Program-made: the position numbers and the translations under genes
Notes under the pieces: model-generated
Seen by the model: only the letters and a program-made list of their open reading frames with translations
Told to the model about the DNA's origin: nothing
Databases searched by the model: none
NCBI GenBank assembly: GCA_029940535.1
Contig: JAPYUM010000036.1
Location: 1-39,695, forward strand
Direction: 5' to 3'
Source: Vicinamibacterales bacterium
GTDB lineage: Bacteria > Acidobacteriota > Vicinamibacteria > Vicinamibacterales > UBA8438
DNA length: 39,695 nt
Shown here: piece after piece, positions 25,489 through 34,460 of the stretch
Position numbering within the stretch: the stretch's first letter is position 1
Layout of the letters: each line of letters opens with the position of its first letter

Positions 25489-26535
25489 ATGACACCTGTA
25501 TCCCGACCAAATGGTCTCGTCCGCGCTCTGACGTTGGCACTTTGCGTGACTTTGTGCCCAGCTGCCGCGTGGGCCCAGGCGACGCCGGGCGACGGTGCCA
25601 CGATGCCCCGCACGGCCTGGGGCGCCCCTGACATCGGGGGGGTCTGGAGCAGCGCCACGGTGACGCCGCTGCAACGGCCCGTCGGTCAAGCGGACAAAGA
25701 GTTTCTGTCAGAAGAAGAAGCGGCGGAAATTGAGCAACGGGTCGCCGCAGGCAACGCCCGCGCCAACGCGCCCAGCGCCGTCCGCACCGAACCGCTTCCC
25801 GTTGGCGGGTCGATCGGGGCCTACAACAGCTTTTGGATCGATCGTGGGACAACCGTCGTCCCCACCCGCCGCACCTCGCTGATCGTCGACCCGCCCAATG
25901 GTCGGCTGCCGACGTTGACGGCGGCCGCTGAGCGTCGCATCAATTCACCCGAGCGTCGTCACCTCAAAGACGTGCGGGAGGGCCTCGCGCCAGCCGACTC
26001 CTACACCCAGTTCGATGCGGGCGATCGGTGTATCTGGTATCGCGGGGTGCCGTCGTTGCCCACCGCCTACAACAACAACTACCTGATCGTGCAGACGCCC
26101 GATCTTGTGGCCATCGTCCAGGAGCACATCCACGATGTGCGCTACATCCCCTTGGACGGGCGTCCGCACATCGACCAGGGTATCGACCAGTATGCGGGCG
26201 ACTCGCGGGGGCACTGGGAGGACGACACGCTCGTGGTCGAGACGACGCACTTCGGGAGTCGGGCCTACCTGTTTCTCTCTGGACCTGACGGACCACAGGG
26301 AGGCACGAACTGGCATCTCAGTGGGGCCCAGCGCGTGGTGGAACGATTTACGCGCGTCGGCCCGGAGACGCTCGACTACGAGTTCACGGTCGAGGATGAG
26401 AATACCTGGACCACGCCGTGGTCCGGCTCGTCTCCGTGGACGGTGGCTGACGGCCCGATGTTCGAGTACGCCTGCCACGAAGGCAACTACGGCCTCCCGA
26501 ATATTCTCGCGGGGTCACGCATCGCCGAACGGTAG
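25489..26535 (+). CDS. Secreted YACHEGNYG-family protein, copy 2
   Basis: The product has 348 residues with a signal peptide (residues 1-29, ending AAAWAQ). It is a paralogue of the divergent neighbour: RTAWGAPDIGGVWSSATVTP, SLIVDPPNGRLPTLT, HIHDVRYIPLDGRPHIDQ, DSRGHWEDDTLVVETTHF, RVGPETLDYEFTVEDENTW and FEYACHEGNYGLPNILAGSR. Function unknown. The ATG at 25489 follows a purine-rich AAAAAGAA. The gene sits head to head with copy 1 over a 118-nt gap, which must hold both promoters. Confidence 0.82.
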   Translation: MTPVSRPNGLVRALTLALCVTLCPAAAWAQATPGDGATMPRTAWGAPDIGGVWSSATVTPLQRPVGQADKEFLSEEEAAEIEQRVAAGNARANAPSAVRTEPLPVGGSIGAYNSFWIDRGTTVVPTRRTSLIVDPPNGRLPTLTAAAERRINSPERRHLKDVREGLAPADSYTQFDAGDRCIWYRGVPSLPTAYNNNYLIVQTPDLVAIVQEHIHDVRYIPLDGRPHIDQGIDQYAGDSRGHWEDDTLVVETTHFGSRAYLFLSGPDGPQGGTNWHLSGAQRVVERFTRVGPETLDYEFTVEDENTWTTPWSGSSPWTVADGPMFEYACHEGNYGLPNILAGSRIAER

Positions 26536-26553
26536 GGGCGACGAGCCACGCCG

Positions 26554-27384
26554 CTACCCGGCCTTCCGCGCCATCAGCTCCACTGGAGCGATGGTACCGC
26601 TGGCGATGTTGCCAACCATGTTCGCGAGTTTGCGCGGCGTGGTCTCGCCCATGAGGAGGTGCAGGCCGAGCGGCGCCGGACCACCGGAGTCGACCGCGCG
26701 CGCCTGCATCTGTGCGAAGAACTCGAGAGCGAATTCGCGACGACGGCACTCGTCCGTGATGGTGAACCCCGCGGTCTCGAGCGCCCGTCGGTAGTCGTCC
26801 GGGGTCTGGACGATGCTGGTCTCGGGGGTCGAGGCCCAGGGCACCGGGTAGGCCAGCTCGCCGCCGCCTGTGCGCATCAGGTCGTAGATTCCGAAGCCGG
26901 CACCGGGCCGAAGCACCCGATAGGCCTCGGCACAGAGCCGGTCCTTGTCGGCGATGTTCATACCCACATGCAGCATGTAGGCGCCGTCGAAAGCCTCGGC
27001 CTCGAAGGGCATGGCCAGGGCGCTGCCCTGCCGCAGCGAGACCTGACCGGCCAGGCCAACCCAGTCGCACAAGACCTTGCCGGTCGCGACGAACGCGTCC
27101 GTCAGATCGAGTCCGGTCACGTGACAACCATACCGGGTAGCGGCGAACCGCGCGCTCCCGCCAAGGCCGCACCCGACATCGAGTATGTGTTGGACCGAGG
27201 TCAAGCCGAGTTGCCCGAGAAAATGCTCCGAGGCCTGGCGCCCCCCGACGTGGAACTCGTCTACCGGGGCCAGGTCGTCCACCGTCGCGGTGGCCGGTGT
27301 CTTCCCCAGTTTCGCGACACCGTCGCGGATGGCGGCCAGTAGCCCGGCGCTAGTGTAGTGGGCGGCGACGTCGTCATCTGACAC
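26554..27384 (-). CDS. SAM-dependent methyltransferase (UbiE/type-11-like)
   Basis: From the GTG at 27384 the product has 276 residues. The SAM-binding motif I is HILDVGCGLGGSARFAA; motif II is VTGLDLTDAFV; AFDGAYMLHVGMNI and YRVLRPGAGFGIYDLMRT follow. The order matches the class I small-molecule methyltransferases related to sarcosine/dimethylglycine and ubiquinone methylases. GTG 27384 is preferred over ATG 27426 because GGAG from the end of the upstream gene precedes it and it avoids an overlap. It is the last gene of the amidase-propeller-propeller-methyltransferase run. Substrate unknown. Confidence 0.85.
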   Translation of the reverse strand: MSDDDVAAHYTSAGLLAAIRDGVAKLGKTPATATVDDLAPVDEFHVGGRQASEHFLGQLGLTSVQHILDVGCGLGGSARFAATRYGCHVTGLDLTDAFVATGKVLCDWVGLAGQVSLRQGSALAMPFEAEAFDGAYMLHVGMNIADKDRLCAEAYRVLRPGAGFGIYDLMRTGGGELAYPVPWASTPETSIVQTPDDYRRALETAGFTITDECRRREFALEFFAQMQARAVDSGGPAPLGLHLLMGETTPRKLANMVGNIASGTIAPVELMARKAG

Positions 27385-27388
27385 AGCT

Positions 27389-28387
27389 CTACTCCGGCAT
27401 TGGAACATACGCGATCCGTTCCCCACGGTAGGTGCCCAGCCACATCTCGTCGCCGATCTGGATGGCCGTCGTGCTGGCGGCGAATCCGTCGATGAAGGGG
27501 TGCTCGAAGATCGGCTGAACGGCCAGCGTGTCTGGATCGAGGCTGGCCACGTTCGACGTTTCTTGAGACGTGTCTCGTGGGGTCTGTATGTTGCCGGGAC
27601 CGGCCGCGAAAATCTCCGAACCGTCCAGTGACATCCGGAGGTTGTCGGGCCGGAAATCCAACGCTACCACCGCCTTCTGCACCGTCGCCTGGCCTCGCGA
27701 CAACCGGGTCACCTTGGACTCGGCAAACCCGGCCACGTACAGCCAGCGGCCATCTGGCGAGACCTCTAGACCGTTTGGCGCGGTATCGTCGCTGCCCGGT
27801 ACCTGTCGCCACCCGGACGCGGCATGCCACTCCCAGACATCGCCGGTCCGAGGACTCGTCGCCACCAGCCCCTCCTCGGGCAACGCCACCACGGAGTTGA
27901 ACCCGACCGGCTCCGGGCCAACGACGCATCCGACCCAGGTCAACGCCGGTCGACCTGTTCGGGCATCCACCTCGAACACCTCGATCGACTCCCGCACCCC
28001 ATGGTGGACGACATACAGCGTATGCACCCCGGATGACCCGGGGGTGAGATAGAGACCGTGGGCTCGGAAGTCGTCGCCCTCGGGCGGGAGCGGACCGGGA
28101 CAGGTGGGGTAGGTCGTAGCGTCGAGCCGCTCGCGGCGGGTGGGCGTCGGAAACAGCAGTGTCGCCGTTTTGTCCCGCACGTTGACCAGGTGAATGCGAC
28201 CGCCCTCCTGGTCCCCCGAAGCGATCACCCACTCCGCGCCGGGGACGACGGCCAGATCTTCAGGACTGATGAGGTCGCAGATGAACTGCACCTCTCCGAC
28301 CGCGGTGCACGGTGTCGCCGTCTGCTGGACGCCGCCCAGCGACAGCGCCCCCGCGACCGACACCCCGAGCAAATTCAGTACTCTCAC
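27389..28387 (-). CDS. Secreted SMP-30/arylesterase-like propeller protein
   Basis: From the GTG at 28387 the product has 332 residues with a signal-like start (LLGVSVAGALSLGG). LISPEDLAVVPGAEWVIASG, DDFRAHGLYLTPGSSG, LYVVHHGVRESIEVFEVD, PVGFNSVVALPEEGLVATSP and NGLEVSPDGRWLYVAG resemble the six-bladed SMP-30/paraoxonase propellers, which are Ca-dependent lactonases or esterases. The GTG start has AGGAG six bases upstream; the longer in-frame extension is arginine-rich and unlikely. The gaps are 19 nt from the NHL gene and 4 nt to the methyltransferase. Confidence 0.82.
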   Translation of the reverse strand: MRVLNLLGVSVAGALSLGGVQQTATPCTAVGEVQFICDLISPEDLAVVPGAEWVIASGDQEGGRIHLVNVRDKTATLLFPTPTRRERLDATTYPTCPGPLPPEGDDFRAHGLYLTPGSSGVHTLYVVHHGVRESIEVFEVDARTGRPALTWVGCVVGPEPVGFNSVVALPEEGLVATSPRTGDVWEWHAASGWRQVPGSDDTAPNGLEVSPDGRWLYVAGFAESKVTRLSRGQATVQKAVVALDFRPDNLRMSLDGSEIFAAGPGNIQTPRDTSQETSNVASLDPDTLAVQPIFEHPFIDGFAASTTAIQIGDEMWLGTYRGERIAYVPMPE

Positions 28388-28406
28388 GACATTCTCCTGA
28401 CCACCA

Positions 28407-29552
28407 CTAATTGCCGGTGCCTTTCGTGACGAGCTTCTGCACGCGCCAGTTGATGAGCTCGGCCACCCAGATCTCGTCCTCGGACGGGCAGGCGATGCCG
28501 TGGATCCACCCAAACTCGCCGAGGTTGCGGCCCGGCTGGCCGTAGACGCCCAGCACCTCACCCTGCAGCGACACCTTGTAGACACGGCTCGGGTAGATGT
28601 CGCCGACGAAGAGCACGGGATTCGGCCCCGGGGTCATGCAGAGAGCGTCGGGAGCGCCCGGGGCCAGGGAGCCCCGCGTGGAGTTCGGATTCCCTCCGCC
28701 ATACACGATTTTGCCGCGCGTCGTGTCAACCGGCACGTCGATGGTGAACTCGCGCAGGTAGCTGCCGTCGGGCTCAAACACCTGAATCCGTCGATTGCCG
28801 CGGTCCGCCACGTAGATTTCGTCCTCTGGAGACACCGCGATGCCGTGCGGCGTATCGAACTCGCCGGGGCCGTCGCCGAGCTGTCCCCAGCTGGCCACCC
28901 ACTCGCCACGCGCGTTGGCCTTCCCCACCCTCGAGTTGATGTACCCGTCACTGAAGTACGAATTCCCGTTTGAGTCCCAGGCGACGTCGGTGGGCTGATT
29001 GAAGCTGTTGTCCCGGTGCACCGGAATTGGCCAGCGCGGGTTGTTGTTCTCGGGGATGTCCACCGGCACGCCGGCCCGGTCGAGCAGCCTCGCCATGACC
29101 GTCTGATAGTCGGGTGGGACGATGAGGTGCGAGGCCTCGCCCTTGCGGCCGAAGACCCAATCCACATGTCCCTCCGGCGTGAATCTGAGGATCATGTTCG
29201 ATCCCTTGTCGACCACCCAGATGTTGTCCTGAGGATCGATGCGCACGGCGTGTGCGTACGACCAGGCGTTCAGGTTCTTGCCGATCTCGCGGACGAAGTT
29301 GCCGCTGGCGTCGAATTCGAGCAACTGCGACGCGGTGGCCATGTAGGACGGTCCAACCGAGTTGCCGCGTGAGAACACAAACACATGACCACTCGAATTG
29401 ACCGCCACGCCGGCAATCTCACCGAAGTGGATGTCGTTGGGCAATTTGAGCGGATTCGGCACCGACTCGAACGGAAGTTCCGGCACGTTCTGCGCGGTCG
29501 ACGGGGCGACGGACAGGCCGAGCACGACGGCCGCAAGAAGTACACGTTTCAC
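28407..29552 (-). CDS. Secreted NHL-repeat beta-propeller protein
   Basis: The product has 381 residues with a signal peptide (ending PSTAQN). NHL blades recur: IAGVAVNSSGHVFVFSRGNS, AHAVRIDPQDNIWVVDKGSN, PTDVAWDSNGNSYFSDGYIN, PHGIAVSPEDEIYVADRGNR and IHGIACPSEDEIWVAELINW. The fold is that of peptidylglycine alpha-amidating lyase-like and other six-bladed propellers; activity is not shown. Two GTG codons compete (29555 and 29552). The second is better spaced from GGGAGG. It is flanked by the amidase and the SMP-30-like gene on the same strand. Confidence 0.85.
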   Translation of the reverse strand: MKRVLLAAVVLGLSVAPSTAQNVPELPFESVPNPLKLPNDIHFGEIAGVAVNSSGHVFVFSRGNSVGPSYMATASQLLEFDASGNFVREIGKNLNAWSYAHAVRIDPQDNIWVVDKGSNMILRFTPEGHVDWVFGRKGEASHLIVPPDYQTVMARLLDRAGVPVDIPENNNPRWPIPVHRDNSFNQPTDVAWDSNGNSYFSDGYINSRVGKANARGEWVASWGQLGDGPGEFDTPHGIAVSPEDEIYVADRGNRRIQVFEPDGSYLREFTIDVPVDTTRGKIVYGGGNPNSTRGSLAPGAPDALCMTPGPNPVLFVGDIYPSRVYKVSLQGEVLGVYGQPGRNLGEFGWIHGIACPSEDEIWVAELINWRVQKLVTKGTGN

Positions 29553-29606
29553 CACACACCTCCCTGATATTCATTCACGACGCCCCGGCGGGGCCACGAG
29601 CAACAT

Positions 29607-31133
29607 CTACACGGCGCTCGTCAAACGGGGTCGACGTTCGAGGTGGCCAGTCACGACTTCATAGGCCCTCGCGAATTGCAACACACGTCGATCATCTCCG
29701 AAGCGACCCATGATCTGCATCCCCATGGGTCGGCCCTGGGTGTCAAAGCCCGCGGGTACATTCACCACCGGTAGGCCCGCCAGACTCCCTCCGATCACCA
29801 CTTCCATCCAGCGGTGATAGGTATCCATCGTGCGACCGTCGATCTCGGATGGCCAGTGCACCTCTTTGGAAAACGGAAACAGTTGCGCCGTGGGAAGGGC
29901 CAGCACATCGTAACGGTCGAAGAGACGGTGTATCTCCCGATACCACCGCGACCTCACGGCATTCGCTCCACGGATATCCTTGACCGTGAGCGCCAGCGAG
30001 TTTTCGATCTCCCAGACCAATTCCGGCTTCAGCAGAACGCGTGTCTCGGACCGCTCGTAGAGCTCCTGCATGCCCACGCGCGACCAGTGTCGCAAATCCA
30101 ACCAACACTGCCACAGCGCCGACATGTCGAAATCGGGCGTGGTCGGTTCGACGACGGCACCGGCCGAGGCGACCGACGCCAGACTGGAGGCACACAGATC
30201 CAGCACGTCAGGCTCCATGGCCAGGTAGCCTTCGTAGTTGCCCAGCCACCCGACCTTCACGTCCTGCAGGCTCACCCCGTCGAATTGCTCCGTGTCTGAC
30301 AACACGTGGTGCAACGCCATGGGTTGATCTGGCCCTGGCTCCGCGACAAGCGTATGTAGGAGTCTGATGGCGTCTTCGGTATTACGCCCCATCGGTCCGG
30401 ATGTGCTGAGACCTTTCGACAACGGATCGCCGGCGGCCACCAGTCCGATGCTGGGTCTGAATCCGATCACGTTGTTGAACGCGCCCGGGTTACGGAGCGA
30501 CCCCATAGCGTCGCTGCCATCGGCGACCGGCAGCATGTGGGTGCCCAGGCCGCTGGCCGCTCCCCCGCTGCTGCCACCGGCGGTCAGGGCGGGATTGTAG
30601 GCACTACCGGTGGCGCCAAACACGGGGTTGTAGGACTGGGAGCCCAGACCGAATTCGGGTGAATTGGTCTTGCCGATAAAGATGGCCCCCTGCGCTCGCA
30701 TACGGGCCACGATGCCGCTGTCGCGTGTCGCGACGCGATCAGCGTAGATAGGAGACCCACTGGTAAACGGCAAACCCGCGACCGCGGTCAGGTCTTTTGC
30801 CGCGTGCGGCATTCCGTGCATCCACCCCCGATACTCACCGCGGGCAAGCGCCTGGTCCGCGCTCTGGGCCTGAGACAGCAGCGCATCGTCGTCCACCAGG
30901 CTGACAATCGCGTTGTAGGTGGGATTGTAGCGGTGAATACGGTCGAGATAGGCCTGCATGACCTCGACGCAACTGACCTGCCGGTCGCGGATCGTGGCCG
31001 AGAGCGCCGACGCCGAGAGTTCCGTAATCTCTGTCGGCAACTGCCGAGCCACCAGACTGGCTGGCCACGTCATGGCCGCCCCGAGACCCAGAGCGCCTCT
31101 CAGCGAACGGTTGACGAACTCTCGACGGTTCAC
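29607..31133 (-). CDS. Tat-exported amidase (amidase signature family)
   Basis: The product has 508 residues from the GTG at 31133. NRREFVNRSLRGALGLGAAM is a twin-arginine leader. The Ser-cisSer-Lys triad of the amidase signature family is present: K113 (AAKDLTAVAG), S188 (LTAGGSSGGAASG) and S212 (AMGSLRNPGAF). The end, YEVVTGHLERRPRL, is also typical. The family hydrolyses amides; the substrate is unknown, and the periplasmic location points to an external one. GAGAGAG precedes the start. It heads the run that continues into two propeller proteins and a methyltransferase. Confidence 0.9.
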   Translation of the reverse strand: MNRREFVNRSLRGALGLGAAMTWPASLVARQLPTEITELSASALSATIRDRQVSCVEVMQAYLDRIHRYNPTYNAIVSLVDDDALLSQAQSADQALARGEYRGWMHGMPHAAKDLTAVAGLPFTSGSPIYADRVATRDSGIVARMRAQGAIFIGKTNSPEFGLGSQSYNPVFGATGSAYNPALTAGGSSGGAASGLGTHMLPVADGSDAMGSLRNPGAFNNVIGFRPSIGLVAAGDPLSKGLSTSGPMGRNTEDAIRLLHTLVAEPGPDQPMALHHVLSDTEQFDGVSLQDVKVGWLGNYEGYLAMEPDVLDLCASSLASVASAGAVVEPTTPDFDMSALWQCWLDLRHWSRVGMQELYERSETRVLLKPELVWEIENSLALTVKDIRGANAVRSRWYREIHRLFDRYDVLALPTAQLFPFSKEVHWPSEIDGRTMDTYHRWMEVVIGGSLAGLPVVNVPAGFDTQGRPMGMQIMGRFGDDRRVLQFARAYEVVTGHLERRPRLTSAV

Positions 31134-31200
31134 ACTGTCTCTCTCTCCGTGTGTTCCACGATCCGACGGTGTGCATCGTCGTCGGCGCTCGACCGCTCTT

Positions 31201-31220
31201 GGCCGGTCTGAAGACCGGCC
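31201..31220. repeat. Perfect 20-bp palindrome between amidase and trmB
   Basis: GGCCGGTCTGAAGACCGGCC is a 9-bp inverted repeat with a 2-nt centre, in the 189-nt gap between two divergent genes. It resembles short dispersed palindromes of high-GC genomes. An operator is the other option. No second copy was found in the window. Confidence 0.5.
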
Positions 31221-31322
31221 GCTACGAAAATAAGAACGCAGCGGCGGGGCCAATACTGGGGCGCGACGGGAACGCCCAATGATACACGCGCGTAGAGACC
31301 CTGGTAGGCTACTGGCCAACAG

Positions 31323-31955
31323 ATGGCCCGACAGAAACAGCTCCGTTTCGCCGCACTCCAAACGATGGACAACGTGGTCGATGGCCGGCGCTGTCGGCCG
31401 GACTGGTTCGAGCGGGCCTTTGGTCTAGAGCAGGCGGTCGTCATCGAACTGGGCTGCGGTCGCGGCGAGCACACGTTGGCCCAGGCCCGACGTCGGCCGG
31501 ACCGCGGATGCCTTGGCGTGGATCGCAACGGGGCTCGGTTGTGGAAAGGCGCGACGGCGGCGTTGGACGATGGCCTCACCAATGCCTTCTTCCTCCGCTC
31601 GGCGGTCGAGCATCTGGACAGCCATATCCCACCCGGCCGAGTGGACGAGATCTGGATCCCGTTTCCGGACCCGCTGCCCAAGGCGCGGCAGGCCAGACAC
31701 CGCCTGGTCTCTCGGCTGTTTCTGGAACGCTACCGGCCCCTGTTGCGATCTGGGGGCGCGGTTCACCTGAAGACGGACGACGTCGACTTGGTCGACTTTG
31801 CCGAACGTGCCGTACGGACGGTTGGTGGCCGCCTCCTTGGCGGCGCCGACACCCGTGCAGGCGACGAGGACGAGACGTCGGTTCAGACGGCGTACGAGAA
31901 GAGATACCGAGGAAAGGGACGAACCATCTATGAGCGACAGTTTTGTCTCGTGTGA
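31323..31955 (+). CDS. trmB: tRNA (guanine-N7-)-methyltransferase
   Basis: The product has 210 residues and is cytosolic. VIELGCGRGEHTLAQA is the SAM site, GCLGVDRNGARLWKGA motif II, and EIWIPFPDPLPKARQARHRL the TrmB signature around the PFPDP loop. VHLKTDD and TAYEKRYRGKGRTIYE close the fold. TrmB makes m7G46 in tRNA. It is slightly shorter than average. Its last 26 nt overlap the start of the epoxide hydrolase gene in another frame. Confidence 0.9.
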   Translation: MARQKQLRFAALQTMDNVVDGRRCRPDWFERAFGLEQAVVIELGCGRGEHTLAQARRRPDRGCLGVDRNGARLWKGATAALDDGLTNAFFLRSAVEHLDSHIPPGRVDEIWIPFPDPLPKARQARHRLVSRLFLERYRPLLRSGGAVHLKTDDVDLVDFAERAVRTVGGRLLGGADTRAGDEDETSVQTAYEKRYRGKGRTIYERQFCLV

Positions 31956-33237
31956 AGGGAGCGGTCTGACCCAGCGACTTCTCTCCGTTCTTCTAGTGCT
32001 GGGTATGGTGGTCGGGTGCGGAGACGGCGAGGATCCGTCGGCGGTTTCGGCGCCGGCCCCAGCCACCGAGTTCGCAGTCGAGGTGGACCCCATGGCTATC
32101 CGACCGTTCGTGGTCCAGGTCCCAGACGCCGTGCTCGACGACCTGCAGGCCCGGCTGCGGCAGACCCGATACCCCGACGAGATATCGGGCGCAGAGTGGG
32201 ATTACGGCACCAATTTGGCCTACCAGCGAGAGTTGATCACGTACTGGACCAACGACTTCGACTGGCGTGAGCAGGAGCGTCAGATCAACGCGTTCGATCA
32301 CTACAAGACGATGATCGACGGGCTCGACATCCACTTCATCCACCAGCGGTCGTCGGTCGAGGGTGCGACGCCGCTACTCATCTCGCACGGCTGGCCCGGG
32401 TCGTTCCTGGAATTCATGAAAGTGATCGGGCCGCTGACCGACCCGGTGGCGTACGGGGGCAACGCCGACGATGCGTTTCACGTCGTCATCCCGTCGATTC
32501 CAGGGTTCGGCTTCTCGGACAAGCCGAGCGAACGGGGCTACGGACCGGCCCAGATGGGCGACATCTTCGCGAAGTTGATGGAGCGGCTCGGTTACGAACG
32601 GTACGGCGCTCAGGGCGGCGACTGGGGCAGCGCCATCACGCGTCGGGTCGTGGCGGAACACCCCGATCGGGTGATCGGGCTCCATCTCAACCTCGTCTCG
32701 GCCGGGCCACCGCCCGGGGTGGACGACCCCGAGGCGGGTGTCCCCGCCGCCGAGTTGGAGCGGATGCGTGAGCGCCAGGCGTTCTGGGCGCCAGAGCGAG
32801 GCTACAGCGACATTCAAGGCACGAAACCGCAAACCCTCGGATACGCGCTCAACGACTCACCGGCCGGCCAGGCTGCCTGGATCATCGACAAAGTGCACGT
32901 GCTGTGCGACTGCCCCGGGGGCCACGAGGAGAAGTTCACCAAGGACGAACTGCTGGCCAACATCACCCTGTATTGGGTGACCCAGACCGCGACCTCGGCC
33001 TCACGGATCTATTTCGAGTCGCGTCGCGGGACCGGTGGCAACGCCGGATACATCGAGGTCCCCACCGCGGCCGCGCTCTTTCCGAACGAAATCGCGCTGC
33101 CCCCGCGCAAGTGGGCCGAAGCGCGGTACAACATCGTTCGTTGGACGGAAATGCCCCGCGGGGGCCATTTCGCCGCGCTGGAGGAGCCCGAGCTCTATGT
33201 GGACGACGTGCGCGCGTTCTTTGGCAGTCTGCGGTGA
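31930..33237 (+). CDS. Epoxide hydrolase, lipoprotein form
   Basis: The product has 435 residues. A lipobox (LVLGMVVGC, Cys30) indicates a lipid-anchored periplasmic protein, unusual for a family that is often cytosolic. An EHN N-terminal domain (IRPFVVQVPDAVLDDLQARL) precedes the alpha/beta hydrolase core. The oxyanion motif is HGWPGS (153-158), nucleophile D231 (GAQGGDWGSA) and catalytic H413 (RGGHFAALEEP). Family members open epoxides with water. The start at 31930 overlaps trmB by 26 nt, so translation is coupled; GAAAGGGACG lies upstream. Confidence 0.9.
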   Translation: MSDSFVSCEGSGLTQRLLSVLLVLGMVVGCGDGEDPSAVSAPAPATEFAVEVDPMAIRPFVVQVPDAVLDDLQARLRQTRYPDEISGAEWDYGTNLAYQRELITYWTNDFDWREQERQINAFDHYKTMIDGLDIHFIHQRSSVEGATPLLISHGWPGSFLEFMKVIGPLTDPVAYGGNADDAFHVVIPSIPGFGFSDKPSERGYGPAQMGDIFAKLMERLGYERYGAQGGDWGSAITRRVVAEHPDRVIGLHLNLVSAGPPPGVDDPEAGVPAAELERMRERQAFWAPERGYSDIQGTKPQTLGYALNDSPAGQAAWIIDKVHVLCDCPGGHEEKFTKDELLANITLYWVTQTATSASRIYFESRRGTGGNAGYIEVPTAAALFPNEIALPPRKWAEARYNIVRWTEMPRGGHFAALEEPELYVDDVRAFFGSLR

Positions 33238-33250
33238 CCGGGCGTCGAAC

Positions 33251-34240
33251 CTACTGCTCGTCCTCCTCCATGCGGGCTCCACGGAGGATGTTCTCCATCC
33301 CGTAGTTGCCCTCGTGGCAGGCGTACTCGTACATTTCGCCGGCGACTTTGGTCATCGGCACGATCGCCGTGATCTTGTCGGCAAACGTGGAGGGGTCTTC
33401 AATGGTCCACTCGTAGTTCACCGTATACGGACCAATGCGACTGAACCGTTCGGTCAACACCTTGTCTTTCGAAGTGCCGAAGGCGCTGAAGCTCTGGGTG
33501 AGACCATTGAAGTTTCTCGTCTCCACCACCAGCGTGTCCCCGTCCCAATAGCCACGCGGGTCGCCCGACCAGAGACCGATCGCCTCGTCCAGCGGCGGCC
33601 GATCGCCCAGCGGCACGACACGCGTGTCGTGAATCATCTCCGTCATGATCACGGCGTGACCCTCATTGTGGATAATCTGGACATTGTTGTTGTACAGACT
33701 GGGCACAAAGGGCGGTCCGGAATTGAAGCCCACGATACAGCGTTCGGACAACCCGCGATCCTCGGGGCCATCCTTGGCGATGCCACCGACGACAAACCGC
33801 ACCGGGCGCGCGCCCGACACGTCATCTCCCAACCCACCCGCGATGATGTCAATGCCGGCCACGGTGTCCGGGAGTCGGCCCGTGAGGGGAAACACGATAT
33901 GGGACGTACGAATCTGATCGGTCAGCCCCGCGCTTTCGACCCAGAAGTCGTTGTAGCCCCCAGGTCCGCCATCCCGCTGGGGCACGGCCTGATCTGAGGC
34001 CGCATCGGCCGCCGCCAATCGAGCTCGCAGTTGCGCGACCTCTTCCGCGGTCATGAATTCCCGATCACCGAATCGTTGCGGTCGCTGCATGGACACGTTT
34101 GAAGAAAAATTCCAAACCCCCTGGAGGTCTGGGTGGCCGGCTGCCGTGCGGGGGGGCTCGTACCCGTCGGGGGCCTGACCAGCCACGGCCACCGAGGAGA
34201 CGAGCATCACGAAACACAAAAGCGTGATTGTCGTTTTCAT
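33251..34240 (-). CDS. Secreted YACHEGNYG-family protein, copy 3
   Basis: The product has 329 residues with a signal peptide (LLCFVMLVSSVAVAGQA). It shares the block order of the copies at 24.4-26.5 kb: RTAAGHPDLQGVWNFSSNVS, CIVGFNSGPPFVPSLYNNN, EMIHDTRVVPLGDRPPL, DPRGYWDGDTLVVETRNF, YTVNYEWTIEDPSTF and YEYACHEGNYGMENILRGAR. It is more distant than those two are to each other. The ATG at 34240 is chosen for the signal peptide; the ribosome site is weak. Convergent with the epoxide hydrolase. Confidence 0.8.
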   Translation of the reverse strand: MKTTITLLCFVMLVSSVAVAGQAPDGYEPPRTAAGHPDLQGVWNFSSNVSMQRPQRFGDREFMTAEEVAQLRARLAAADAASDQAVPQRDGGPGGYNDFWVESAGLTDQIRTSHIVFPLTGRLPDTVAGIDIIAGGLGDDVSGARPVRFVVGGIAKDGPEDRGLSERCIVGFNSGPPFVPSLYNNNVQIIHNEGHAVIMTEMIHDTRVVPLGDRPPLDEAIGLWSGDPRGYWDGDTLVVETRNFNGLTQSFSAFGTSKDKVLTERFSRIGPYTVNYEWTIEDPSTFADKITAIVPMTKVAGEMYEYACHEGNYGMENILRGARMEEDEQ

Positions 34241-34460
34241 AAGCTCACTGTAGTCGTTTCCCGACCTCACTTCACCGGATTCGATACCGACGCTCACGGC
34301 GGCACGACGAGACGGCGGCCCAACAGGTGAGCCAAGCCCGTGAAGAAACCTGGCGGAGGGGACCGAGGATCGGTGTATAACGGGAATACGCTGGGTCTGT
34401 GTCACCATCCCGGATGCCGGGAGGGGCCCTACCCGACCCGAACACGACGGGAATCAACCC

